A stretch of 64,000 bases of DNA, taken from NCBI RefSeq assembly GCF_014196455.1, contig NZ_JACIDS010000004.1, forward strand, positions 620,001 to 684,000, in the 5' to 3' direction. The notes under the pieces were generated by a model, which did not search any database, was not told the DNA's origin, and saw only the letters and a list, made by a program, of their open reading frames with translations. Source of the stretch: Kaistia hirudinis (GTDB lineage: Bacteria > Pseudomonadota > Alphaproteobacteria > Rhizobiales > Kaistiaceae). Below, piece after piece: positions 1 to 8,088 of this stretch. Every line of letters begins with the position of its first letter. Position 1 is the first letter of the stretch. Position numbers and translations under genes: made by a program.

Positions 1-1192
1 CACCAAGGTTGCGCGCGGGCGCAACCAGATCGCGTCCGAACAGGCGGCCGAGGTCATCGACGGCGGCGGCATGACGCTGATGCCGGGGCTCGTCGAAGGC
101 CATTGCCACCTCTCCTTCGTCGGCCCGCGCCGCAACCAGGATCTCGGCGAGATTCCGCCGGAGGAGCATCTGCTCCGGACCTGCCGCAATGCCACCTTCA
201 TCCTCGATCACGGCTTCACCTCCTGCTATTCGGCGGCGTCCGCCAAGCTCCGGATCGATGTCGTCGTGCGGCAGGAGATCGAGGACGGCTATCTCGCCGG
301 CCCGCGCTATCGCGCTGCGGGTCCGGAGATCACCGTCACCGGCGGCCTCGGCGACGAGCGCAAGCAGCATATGCATGCCGAGAGCTTCGGCATGGTGGCC
401 GATGGCGTCGACGATGTGATGCGCGCCGTGCGGCTGTGCTGCCGCGAGGGCGTCGACAATGTGAAGATCAACATTTCCGGCGACGAGTTCGTCGGCCATG
501 CCCGGGCCGAGGTCGTCTCGATGACGCAGGCCGAGGTCGATGCCGCGGTCATGGTCGCCCATGACTGGGGCAAGCGCGTCGCCTGCCACAGCCGCGCGGC
601 GGAATCGGTCAAGCGCGCCGTCCGGGCCGGCGTCGACTGCATCTATCATTGCGATTTCGCCGATGAGGAAGCGCTCGACATGCTGGAAGCGGTCAAGGAT
701 CGCGTCATCATCGGACCGGCCTTCGGCCTCGTGCACAATTGCGTCTTCGAGGGCGACGTGGTCGGCCTCTCCAAGGCCGTGGTCGAGCGCATGGGCCTGC
801 CGCGCAAGCTCGAATACACGGTCGCGACCTATCACGAGATGCGGAGGCGCGGCATGAAGGTGGTGATCGGCGGCGATTACGGCTTCACGGTCACGCCGAT
901 GGGCCAGAACGCCCGCGACATCGGCCATTTCGTGAAGTTCTTCGGCTATTCGCCCGCCGAAGCGCTGCGCTGCGCCACCGCGGTCGGCGGCGAGCTGATG
1001 GGCATGAAGGGCGAGCTTGGCCTGGTGAAGGAAGGCGCACTCGCCGACCTCCTCCTCGTCGATGGCAATCCGCTTGTCGACCAGTCGGTCCTCGTCGGCT
1101 CGACGCTGCTCGCCATGGTGATGAAAGACGGCGGCATGCATCGCGACCCGCGCCGGTATCAGGCGCCGGCCCGCCGCGTCGCCGCCGAATAG
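1..1192 (+). CDS. Metal-dependent amidohydrolase (imidazolonepropionase-like), 5' partial
   Basis: The reading frame is open from base 2, so the gene begins before the window; the first in-frame ATG at 71 is internal. The protein shows the amidohydrolase-superfamily signature: GHCHLSF (HxH metal ligands), VKINISG with the lysine that is carboxylated in this family, ACHSRA and IYHCDF (metal-binding histidines) and GGDYG (catalytic aspartate). The C-terminal part (MKGELGLVKEGALADLLLVDGNP) returns to the composite beta domain typical of the family. It would hydrolyse a cyclic amide or a dipeptide-like substrate in the cytoplasm; the exact substrate cannot be read from sequence. It lies 73 bases before a sugar-type ABC importer on the same strand, so the two may share a transcript and a substrate. 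Confidence 0.85.
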   Translation, partial: TKVARGRNQIASEQAAEVIDGGGMTLMPGLVEGHCHLSFVGPRRNQDLGEIPPEEHLLRTCRNATFILDHGFTSCYSAASAKLRIDVVVRQEIEDGYLAGPRYRAAGPEITVTGGLGDERKQHMHAESFGMVADGVDDVMRAVRLCCREGVDNVKINISGDEFVGHARAEVVSMTQAEVDAAVMVAHDWGKRVACHSRAAESVKRAVRAGVDCIYHCDFADEEALDMLEAVKDRVIIGPAFGLVHNCVFEGDVVGLSKAVVERMGLPRKLEYTVATYHEMRRRGMKVVIGGDYGFTVTPMGQNARDIGHFVKFFGYSPAEALRCATAVGGELMGMKGELGLVKEGALADLLLVDGNPLVDQSVLVGSTLLAMVMKDGGMHRDPRRYQAPARRVAAE

Positions 1193-1207
1193 ACCGCCGC
1201 CGAAGAC

Positions 1208-1233
1208 CGGCCCGGCCGCATCCCGCCGGGCCG
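1208..1233 (+). other. GC-rich perfect hairpin between amidohydrolase and ABC ATPase genes
   Basis: CGGCCCGGC (1208-1216) and GCCGGGCCG (1225-1233) form a perfect 9-bp stem with an 8-base loop. There is no following T-run, so it is not a textbook intrinsic terminator. It may be a weak or Rho-assisted terminator, or an mRNA-stability hairpin, separating the amidohydrolase from the importer. Confidence 0.4.
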
Positions 1234-1265
1234 CCGCAGTTCGCGATTCCTATGGAGCCCCCACC

Positions 1266-2798
1266 TTGTCCATAGATGCCATCGCGCTCGAAATGCGCGA
1301 TATCACCAAGTCATTTCCCGGCGTCAGGGCGCTCGAAGCCGTCAGCTTCGATTGCGCGCATGGCGAGGTGCATGCCATTTGCGGCGAGAACGGCGCCGGC
1401 AAGTCGACGCTGATCAAGGTGCTCGGCGGCATCTACCAGCCCGATGCCGGCTCGATCCTGATCGAGGGGAAGCCGGCCGCGTTCTCCCATCCCGTCGAGG
1501 CGCGCCGGGCCGGCATCAGCATCATCCATCAGGAACTGAGCCTGCTGCCGCATCGCACGGTGGCGGAGAACATTTATCTCGGCCTCGAGCCGACGCGGGG
1601 CGGCAGGCTGGATCGCAAAGCCATGATGGAGGGCGCGCGGCGCCTGCTCGGCCGGCTCGGCTCGCCGATCAGCGCCGACGCCCGCGCGGGGGATCTGGCC
1701 ATCGCCGAACAGCAGACCGTCGAGATCGCCAAGGCGCTGGCGCTCGATGCGCGCATCCTGGTCATGGACGAGCCGACCGCCGCGCTCGATGACACCAATG
1801 CGAAGCGCCTGCTCGATCTGGTCGCGCGGCTCCGCTCCGAGGGCGTCGCGATCGTCTATGTCTCGCACCGCATGCCCGAGATCGCCGCGATCGCCGACCG
1901 TGTCACCATCATGAAGGATGGGCGCAAGGTCGAAACCGCGCCGATCGGCGCCATGCCGACGGACCGGATCGTGCGGCTGATGGTGGGGCGCGAACTGTCC
2001 GACTATTACCCCGCCCGGCCGGATACGCCGCCGGGCGACGTGCTGCTCGAGATCGCGGGCGGCGGCAATGCGGAGCTGGCCGATATCGACCTTTCCGTCC
2101 GCGCCGGCGAGATCGTCGGCATTGCCGGGCTCGAAGGCTCCGGCAAGGCGGCGCTCGCCCGCGCGATCTTCGGCGACCAGCCCTTCACCCGCGGTACGGT
2201 GCGCTTTCTCGGCGCGCCGATCGACCTCCGCCATCCCCGCGCCGGAATCGAAGCCGGCATCGGCTTTCTCTCTGATGATCGGAAGCGCGAAGGCTGCCTG
2301 CTGCAGCAATCGCTGCGCGACAATCTCCTTCTGGTGCGCCGCGCCTTCGCTTCCCCGGTCCGCGGTTCGCGCGCGGGCACCCTCGCCGATGGCGAGGCGG
2401 ACACGATGATGCGTCGCCTCGATGTGCGCGCCGCCCATTTCGGCCAGGCGATCGGCGCGCTCTCCGGCGGCAACCAGCAGAAGGTGATCCTCGGCCGCTG
2501 GCTGGCGCGCGATCCCCGGCTCCTCGTCTTCTGCGAGCCGACGCGCGGCATCGATGTCGCGGCCAAGGCGGCGATCTACCAGCTGATGCGCGATGTCGCC
2601 GCGCGCGGACGCGGCGTCGTCATGGTCTCGTCCGACCTGCCCGAAGTGATCGGCGTCTCCGATCGCATCCTCGTCATGCATCAGGGCCGCATCGCCGGCG
2701 AATGCTCTCCGGAGGTCGGGGAGGAAGGCGTCATGGCGCTCGCCGTCGGCCACCGGCCGGCGCCGCTCGATGTCGCTCGCGAAGGAGCCCTGGCATGA
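1266..2798 (+). CDS. CUT2-family sugar ABC transporter ATP-binding protein (RbsA-like, two NBDs)
   Basis: This 510-residue protein has two fused nucleotide-binding domains, the layout of RbsA, MglA and XylG. The N-terminal domain has an intact Walker A (GENGAGKST) and Walker B (ILVMDEPTAAL). The C-terminal domain has a degenerate Walker A (GLEGSGKAA), a clear signature (LSGGNQQKV) and an odd Walker B, LLVFCEPTRGID, in which cysteine stands where aspartate is usual. The start is TTG at 1266, chosen because GGAG lies 8 bases upstream; the next ATG would remove part of the first beta strand. The stop overlaps the next permease start by ATGA. It energises import by the two permeases and binding protein that follow; the sugar is unknown. 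Confidence 0.92.
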   Translation: MSIDAIALEMRDITKSFPGVRALEAVSFDCAHGEVHAICGENGAGKSTLIKVLGGIYQPDAGSILIEGKPAAFSHPVEARRAGISIIHQELSLLPHRTVAENIYLGLEPTRGGRLDRKAMMEGARRLLGRLGSPISADARAGDLAIAEQQTVEIAKALALDARILVMDEPTAALDDTNAKRLLDLVARLRSEGVAIVYVSHRMPEIAAIADRVTIMKDGRKVETAPIGAMPTDRIVRLMVGRELSDYYPARPDTPPGDVLLEIAGGGNAELADIDLSVRAGEIVGIAGLEGSGKAALARAIFGDQPFTRGTVRFLGAPIDLRHPRAGIEAGIGFLSDDRKREGCLLQQSLRDNLLLVRRAFASPVRGSRAGTLADGEADTMMRRLDVRAAHFGQAIGALSGGNQQKVILGRWLARDPRLLVFCEPTRGIDVAAKAAIYQLMRDVAARGRGVVMVSSDLPEVIGVSDRILVMHQGRIAGECSPEVGEEGVMALAVGHRPAPLDVAREGALA

Positions 2799-3778
2799 CG
2801 CTCGCCGACACGCTTCCCGCTTCCCGCCGGACCCGGCGCAGCCTGCCGGTGCCGCTGCTGCTCTTTCTCGCCTCGGCCGTGCTCTATGTCGGCGCGGCGC
2901 TCTATACGGGCCAGCTCAACCAGCTCGGCGCGAGCGGCCTGGTCGGTCTCGCGCAGCGCATGGTCGGGCTCGGCATCGTCGCCCTCGGCCAGACCTTCGT
3001 CATCCTCGCCGGCTCGATCGACCTCTCGGTCGCGAACCTCATCTCCGTCTCGGCGGTGCTCGCCTCCTTCGTCATGCAGGGCGACCCCGCGATGATCGCG
3101 CCGGCCGTGCTGCTCGTCCTCGTCGTTTCGGCGGCCGTCGGTTTCGTCAATGGCGGCGTGGTGGCGAAACTGGGCGTCAATCCGCTGATCGCCACGCTCG
3201 GCGTCGGGCTGATCCTGCAGGGCCTGCTCTCGGCGAGCTTCAACAATTTCGCGGGTTCCGTCCCCGAAGCCTTCCAGGGCCTCGCCTATGGCACGATCGG
3301 CATCATTCCCTGGTCGGTCCTCGCCCTGCTCGCCTTGGCGATCATCGGCGCGCTCCTGCTCCGCTCGACCCGCTTCGGCGCGCATCTCTATGCGACCGGC
3401 GGCAATATGGATGGCGCCCGTCTCGCCGGAATCCGTACCGACCGCATCACCATCCTCGCCCATGTCATCTGCAGCCTGATGGCCGGCCTGACCGGGCTCT
3501 ATCTCGCCTCGCGGCTGCGTTCCGGCGCGCCCTGGGTCGGCCGCGACGGAGTCTATGATCTTGAATCCATTGCGGTTGTCGTCATCGGCGGCACGCTGCT
3601 CTCGGGCGGGCGCGGCGGCGTCTGGGGCACGCTCGCCGGCGTGCTCCTGTTCGCGACGCTCGATGCGGTCTTCAACATGCTGGGTGTTCCGGCCTTCCCG
3701 AAGCAGGTCATGCGCGGGGCGATCGTCATCCTCGCCGTCGCCGCCTATGCGATCCGCAACAAGGGGCCGGTGGCATGA
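2795..3778 (+). CDS. CUT2-family sugar ABC transporter permease (RbsC-like)
   Basis: A very hydrophobic protein of 327 residues with the multi-helix layout of the BPD_transp_2/RbsC family. It includes the characteristic GLGIVALGQTFVILAGSIDLS segment and a late VIGGTLLSGGRGGVWGT motif. The start at 2795 is chosen because its ATG overlaps the ATPase stop (ATGA); the longer open frame upstream lies inside the ATPase gene. It forms one half of the transmembrane channel with the next permease. Two different RbsC-like permeases in a row suggest a heterodimeric channel, unlike the ribose system, which uses a homodimer. Confidence 0.9.
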   Translation: MTLADTLPASRRTRRSLPVPLLLFLASAVLYVGAALYTGQLNQLGASGLVGLAQRMVGLGIVALGQTFVILAGSIDLSVANLISVSAVLASFVMQGDPAMIAPAVLLVLVVSAAVGFVNGGVVAKLGVNPLIATLGVGLILQGLLSASFNNFAGSVPEAFQGLAYGTIGIIPWSVLALLALAIIGALLLRSTRFGAHLYATGGNMDGARLAGIRTDRITILAHVICSLMAGLTGLYLASRLRSGAPWVGRDGVYDLESIAVVVIGGTLLSGGRGGVWGTLAGVLLFATLDAVFNMLGVPAFPKQVMRGAIVILAVAAYAIRNKGPVA

Positions 3779-4764
3779 GCGTGGCAGCGGCGGGTGAACC
3801 GAAGTGGAACGGCGGCATGAGCCTCTTCAGGAAGATCAACATCGCCGTCATCGTGTTCGTGATCCTCTATGCAGGCATCGCGATCCTGCAGCCGAATTAT
3901 CTCGAGCCGGCCGGCATCACGAACTTCCTGCGCCGGGCAACGCCGCTCGCTGTTCTGGCCTGCGGACAGATCTTCGTGCTGGTTGCGGGTGGATTCGACT
4001 TGTCGATGGGCGCGCTGGTCACGCTCACCGTGATCGGCGGCTCGATGCTGACGGACAACGACCCCGGCAATACAGCCTGGGCCATCCTTGTCCTCTATGC
4101 GATCGGCCTCGGCGTCGGGCTCGTCAACGGGCTGGTGGTCACGGTGCTGCGCGTGCCGTCGATCATCGCGACGCTCGGCATGCTCTTGTCGCTGAACGGC
4201 GTCGCGATGATGTGGTCCGGCGGATCGCCGCGCGGCTATCTCCCTGACAATTTTCGGTTTTTCGGCCGCTTCACCTTTCGCGACGTGCCGCTCGTCGGCT
4301 CGTTTCCGGTCGCGGTGGTGGTGCTCGTCGTGGTGGCTCTCGCCGCCTGGTGGGGCCTCCAGAAGACCGTCTTCGGCAAGCGCGTCTTCGCGATCGGCGA
4401 CAATCCGCGTGCCGCCGCCCTGTCCGGTGTTCGCGTCGAGGCGACCCGTATCGCCGCCTTCGTGATCTCGGCGCTCGCTGCCGTCACCGGCGGCATCCTG
4501 CTCGGCGGCTTCGGCGGCGTCTCTGTCGATGTCGGCTCGGGCCTCGAACTGCAGGCGATCGCCGCCTGCGTGATCGGCGGCGTCCAGCTGATGGGCGGTC
4601 GCGGCAGCGTCATCGGCGCCGTGGCCGGCGCGCTCACGTTGTTTGCCTTGTTCACCCTGCTCAATCTCCTCGGGCTGCCGCAGCCGCTCAAAGACACGGC
4701 GCAGGGCGTCATTCTGATTTCGGCCGTCGCATCCGGCGCCTGGCGCCGGCGCCGTGCCGGATGA
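3775..4764 (+). CDS. CUT2-family sugar ABC transporter permease (RbsC-like), second subunit
   Basis: This 329-residue membrane protein has the same fold as its upstream neighbour, with the CGQIFVLVAGGFDLSMGALV segment, and CVIGGVQLMGGRGSVIGA near the C-terminus. The ATG at 3775 overlaps the previous stop (ATGA). An internal ATG at 3817 (MSLFRKIN) is an alternative start that would drop a 14-residue hydrophilic leader. It pairs with the preceding permease in the inner membrane. The binding-protein gene follows after a 56-base gap with its own strong ribosome-binding site. Confidence 0.9.
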   Translation: MSVAAAGEPKWNGGMSLFRKINIAVIVFVILYAGIAILQPNYLEPAGITNFLRRATPLAVLACGQIFVLVAGGFDLSMGALVTLTVIGGSMLTDNDPGNTAWAILVLYAIGLGVGLVNGLVVTVLRVPSIIATLGMLLSLNGVAMMWSGGSPRGYLPDNFRFFGRFTFRDVPLVGSFPVAVVVLVVVALAAWWGLQKTVFGKRVFAIGDNPRAAALSGVRVEATRIAAFVISALAAVTGGILLGGFGGVSVDVGSGLELQAIAACVIGGVQLMGGRGSVIGAVAGALTLFALFTLLNLLGLPQPLKDTAQGVILISAVASGAWRRRRAG

Positions 4765-4820
4765 ACCGGACCGCGAGGTCCTCAAGGCCGCGGAAAGCGG
4801 CGGTTTATGGGAGGAAGACC

Positions 4821-5957
4821 ATGAGAAGACTTCTGCTCGGTGTCGTCGCAGCCGCGGCGACCTTGGCCTTCGCCGGGGTGGCGTCGGCCCAGAATTTCGA
4901 CGATCCGAAGGAATTCGACGCCGCGAAGCAACTGCTCGAGATGAAGCCCGAGGGTCCGGCCGGCAAGCCGTGGGAGCAGCATCTGGGCGGCAAGGAGGTC
5001 GATACCGCCAAGTACAAGAAGCCCGGCCCGTATCACATCTGCTTCTCGAACGCCGGCGTGAACAATCCCTGGCGTGTCGTCGGCTGGACAGACATGCAGG
5101 CCCAGGTCGACATGTTGAAGGGCGACATCGCCTCCTTCACCCACGCCGATGCCGAGGGCAAGGACGACAAGCAGATCTCCGACATCAACGCCTTCGTCTC
5201 CTCGGGCAAGTGCGACATCCTGATCGTGTCGCCCAACACGACCGCCGCGCTGACGCCGGCCGTCGAGGCCGCCTGCAAGGCGCTGCCCGTCGTGGTCTTC
5301 GACCGCGGCGTGCTCACGGAGTGCCCGGTGACCTTCGTCAATCCGATCGGCGGCTATGGCTGGGGCATCCAGACGGCGAACTTCATCGCCGAGAAGCTGC
5401 CCAAGGGCGGCAAGGTGCTGGCGCTCCGGATCCTGCCCGGCGTCGACGTGCTCGAAACGCGCTGGTCGGCGGCGAACCGTATCTTCAAGGAGAAGGGCAT
5501 CGAGGTGGTCGGCGCCGAGTTCACCGATGGTGACAACGCCAAGACCAAGGCCATTGTCGAGGACTATATCAACCGCTTCGGCAAGATCGACGCGATCTGG
5601 ATGGATGCCGGCGCCACGGCCGTCGCCGCCATCGAGGCGTTCGAGGATGCCGGCCAGCCCTATCCGATCATCACCGGCGAGGACCAGGAAGACTTCCTGG
5701 TGAAGTGGAAGAAGGAAGGCCTGACCGCCTTCGGGCCGACCTATCCGACCTATCAGTGGCGCTCGCCCGTCATCGCGGCGGTCAAGATCCTCAAGGGCGA
5801 GCCGGTGATCGGCCCGACCTGGAAGCTGCCGCAGCCGGTGATCACGCAAGAGACGCTCGACAAGTATGTCGACGAGAAGATGCCGCCGCTGCACTACGCG
5901 ATGTGCGGCTGCGAGGACATGCCCGGCTATCCCGAGAAGTGGGGCGGCAAGAAGTAG
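4821..5957 (+). CDS. Periplasmic sugar-binding protein of the CUT2 importer (Peripla_BP_4 type)
   Basis: This 378-residue secreted protein has a signal peptide (MRRLLLGVVAAAATLAFAG, likely cleaved after VASAQ). The ATG at 4821 is preceded by GGGAGGAAG; the much longer open frame upstream is a shadow of the permease gene. The mature part has the two-lobe ligand-binding fold of type I periplasmic binding proteins: the first lobe opens with CFSNAGVNNPWR, and later come VVVFDRGV and DAIWMDAGATAV. It is the substrate receptor for the transporter encoded just upstream. Strikingly, several of these segments recur in the ligand domain of the regulator at 6582-8024. An intrinsic terminator follows directly, so this ends the operon. 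Confidence 0.9.
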   Translation: MRRLLLGVVAAAATLAFAGVASAQNFDDPKEFDAAKQLLEMKPEGPAGKPWEQHLGGKEVDTAKYKKPGPYHICFSNAGVNNPWRVVGWTDMQAQVDMLKGDIASFTHADAEGKDDKQISDINAFVSSGKCDILIVSPNTTAALTPAVEAACKALPVVVFDRGVLTECPVTFVNPIGGYGWGIQTANFIAEKLPKGGKVLALRILPGVDVLETRWSAANRIFKEKGIEVVGAEFTDGDNAKTKAIVEDYINRFGKIDAIWMDAGATAVAAIEAFEDAGQPYPIITGEDQEDFLVKWKKEGLTAFGPTYPTYQWRSPVIAAVKILKGEPVIGPTWKLPQPVITQETLDKYVDEKMPPLHYAMCGCEDMPGYPEKWGGKK

Positions 5958-5990
5958 CTCTCTCCCGAACAAGAGAGTGGGGCAAAGACT

Positions 5991-6018
5991 GGGGCGCCGC
6001 GAGGCGCCCCTTTTCTTT
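5991..6018 (+). terminator. Rho-independent terminator of the CUT2 importer operon
   Basis: GGGGCGCC (5991-5998), a GCGA tetraloop and GGCGCCCC (6003-6010) form a perfect 8-bp stem, followed by TTTTCTTT. It lies 33 bases after the binding-protein stop and 23 bases before the end of the convergent regulator gene. On the minus strand the stem is not followed by a T-run, so it mainly serves the plus-strand operon. Confidence 0.9.
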
Positions 6019-6040
6019 GGCGGCGTCTTGTCTGCGCGCC

Positions 6041-6595
6041 TCAGTCGTGGCTTGCGCCACCGAGCGAGGCGGCGAGGGCCGCCGCGACGCGGTCGAGGCA
6101 AGCGCTGGCCGAGCGGACCTCCGTCTCGCTGGCGTTCGGCCGGAGCGAGAGGCGCAGCGTCGCCATGTGGCCGCTCGCCGATCGGCCGATGTCGGCCGTG
6201 ATCTGTCTCGGCGTCCGCCCGCCCTCCTGATCCCAGGGCGCGCGGCGCTGCGCCGCGATGACGGTGTTCTCGCCATCGGAGAGGAGCAGCGCAACGGATG
6301 CATCGGTATCGTCGCGGAGCGCCGAAACGAGGGATTCGGATGCTTCCGCCATCGCGCCGAAGCCGAAACGGGCGAGCGCGAGGCGCGCCGCTGCCGGTCC
6401 CGGAGCGAGAACGCCGCCGGCGTCACGTTCGACCAGCCCGGCCGCATCCAGTTCCGCCGCGACAGCGAAAGCCGTGGAGCGGCTGAGGCCGAGCGCGCTC
6501 GCCAGCTCCGCGACGGTCTGCGGCCTCTCCTCGGCGAGGCGGGCCAGCATCCGCGCCACGGCCGCGACGCCCGCCGTCTCGTCACGTGCCGGCAT
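6041..6595 (-). CDS. IclR-type transcriptional regulator with a shortened effector domain
   Basis: 184 residues from the ATG at 6595 (MPARDETAG). This start overlaps the end of the upstream regulator gene by 14 bases; a longer frame to 6676 would lie deep inside that gene. Residues ~10-65 form an IclR-like winged helix-turn-helix (VAAVARMLARLAEERP, ELASALGLSRSTAFAVAAEL). The rest resembles an IclR effector domain (VALLLSDGENTVIAAQR, ADIGRSASGHMAT) but is only about 110 residues, against roughly 170 in full-length family members, so part of the ligand pocket seems to be missing. It probably regulates the convergent CUT2 importer together with the gene above it. Confidence 0.7.
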   Translation of the reverse strand: MPARDETAGVAAVARMLARLAEERPQTVAELASALGLSRSTAFAVAAELDAAGLVERDAGGVLAPGPAAARLALARFGFGAMAEASESLVSALRDDTDASVALLLSDGENTVIAAQRRAPWDQEGGRTPRQITADIGRSASGHMATLRLSLRPNASETEVRSASACLDRVAAALAASLGGASHD

Positions 6596-8024
6596 CGGCT
6601 GGCCTCCCGCCGCTGCCGGCCGCCGAGCGATTATAGCGGTTGCCCTTGTAGTGCACGCGGAAGGAGCGCGGGTCATAGGCCGGACCGAGGCCGCTCGCCA
6701 GGATCAGATCATCCGGCAGATCCCAGCGCACATGCTCATCGGACCAAAGGTCCGGCTTGACCGAGCGCGTCGCGTGGCCGCGCGTGACGACGATTTCGGT
6801 TGGAACGTCGATGCGGCGCGGCACGGCGCGGCCCCGCAGCACGTCGATGAGAACTTCGACGGCGCGCAATCCCATGGCCGGTGGATAGTCGACGGCGGCC
6901 TGCGCCACGCCATGGCGGATCGCCAGCTTGTAGGCGAGGTTGAGATCGCCGCCGGTATGGGGCGGGATCGCGCCGGACCGGCCGGCGGCCACGAAGGCCT
7001 TGAGCGATCCGACCGCCTGCAGCCCTGAATCGCACCACACGCCGTCGATGGTCTCCTCGCCCGCGGCGAGACGTGCCGCCACGATCTCGCGTCCTTGCTG
7101 CTGCTGCCACCCTGTCCAGCAGATATCGAGGACCCGGATGCCGGGATGGCGGGCGAAGACCGCGCTTGCGCCCTCCAGCCGGCGATGGGCCGGATCGGCG
7201 CCAAAGAGGCCGGGCAGCAGCAGGACCGAGCCGCGGCCACGCAGGCGTTCGCAGAGCCAGCGGGCGGTGATCTCGCCGATGGTGCGATCGTCGCAGGTGA
7301 CGAAGCTGGCATGCGGCAGGATTTCCGGCTGGCCGCGGTCAACGATCACGGTCGGCACGCCGCGACGCTCCGCTTCCGTGATCACTTCGACCAGCGTTTG
7401 CGAATCGTGCGCGCTCAGTACGAGGCCGTCGACGCCGTCGCGGAGCAGCGCCTCGATGTCGAGGATTTGCCGTTCAGCATCGAGCCCGGCATGGCGCACC
7501 GACAGCGAGGAGACGAGCGCGTCATGGCGCACCGCGCCATATTCGACGCTGTGGACGAGGGCCGTGCGCCAGGGATGGTCGATCGAGGCGTTGGAGAAGC
7601 CGAGGCGGAATTTCGGCGTGCGGCGGAAGCGGGCGGTGTCGGGAATGCGCGTGCAATCGGGATTGCGGGTGAGCACATAGCTGGCGCCGGGGGCGCGCGA
7701 CAGCCGTTTGCGCCGGGGCGCCAGGCGGTGCTCGTCCTCGTGCCGCAGCATCGTCTCGCGCCGCTGGCCGAGCCTGGCTGCGACTGGACCGAGGGCGATC
7801 AAGCCGCGCCTCGAGAGATCGACGAGCCCGTGGTCAGCGAGCACGTGAGCGATGCGGTTGAGCGAGGAGCGCGCGACCGCCAGAAGCCGCGCAGCCTCCC
7901 CGGTGCGAAGCGCGCCTTCATGCGCCGCGAGCAGGCCAATCAGCTCGATTGCGACCGACCGGCCGCGGCGGCTGCCCTCGGCGGGCGCAGTCGGCTCCAC
8001 CTCGTCCCGCAACCCATCGTTCAT
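6582..8024 (-). CDS. Chimeric regulator: IclR-like winged HTH fused to a periplasmic-binding-protein-like sugar domain
   Basis: 480 residues from the ATG at 8024, which is preceded by GGGAGGAG; a frame to 8066 has no better signal. Residues ~20-90 are a winged helix (IELIGLLAAHEGALRTGEAARLLAVARSSLNRIAHVL), of IclR rather than LacI type. After a basic linker, residues ~150-420 form a Peripla_BP_4 sugar-binding domain: FSNASIDHPWR, VDGLVLSAHDSQTLVEV, TVIVDRGQ, DGVWCDSGLQAVGSLKAF. There is no signal peptide, so it acts in the cytoplasm. The ligand domain is visibly related to the binding protein of the neighbouring importer (FSNAGVNNPWR there). The inference is that it senses the same imported sugar and controls the importer. 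LacI proteins have a similar overall plan but a different DNA-binding domain. Confidence 0.75.
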   Translation of the reverse strand: MNDGLRDEVEPTAPAEGSRRGRSVAIELIGLLAAHEGALRTGEAARLLAVARSSLNRIAHVLADHGLVDLSRRGLIALGPVAARLGQRRETMLRHEDEHRLAPRRKRLSRAPGASYVLTRNPDCTRIPDTARFRRTPKFRLGFSNASIDHPWRTALVHSVEYGAVRHDALVSSLSVRHAGLDAERQILDIEALLRDGVDGLVLSAHDSQTLVEVITEAERRGVPTVIVDRGQPEILPHASFVTCDDRTIGEITARWLCERLRGRGSVLLLPGLFGADPAHRRLEGASAVFARHPGIRVLDICWTGWQQQQGREIVAARLAAGEETIDGVWCDSGLQAVGSLKAFVAAGRSGAIPPHTGGDLNLAYKLAIRHGVAQAAVDYPPAMGLRAVEVLIDVLRGRAVPRRIDVPTEIVVTRGHATRSVKPDLWSDEHVRWDLPDDLILASGLGPAYDPRSFRVHYKGNRYNRSAAGSGGRPADAGT

Positions 8025-8088
8025 TGCTGCTCCTCCCGTGCCCAATAGGACGGGAAGGGCCGGCAATTCTCAAGCGGGGAGGGGATCT

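Noticed and set aside
1311-2753. 480-residue minus-strand open frame
   Set aside because: Antisense to the RbsA-like ATPase; the high third-position GC of this genome opens such frames by chance.
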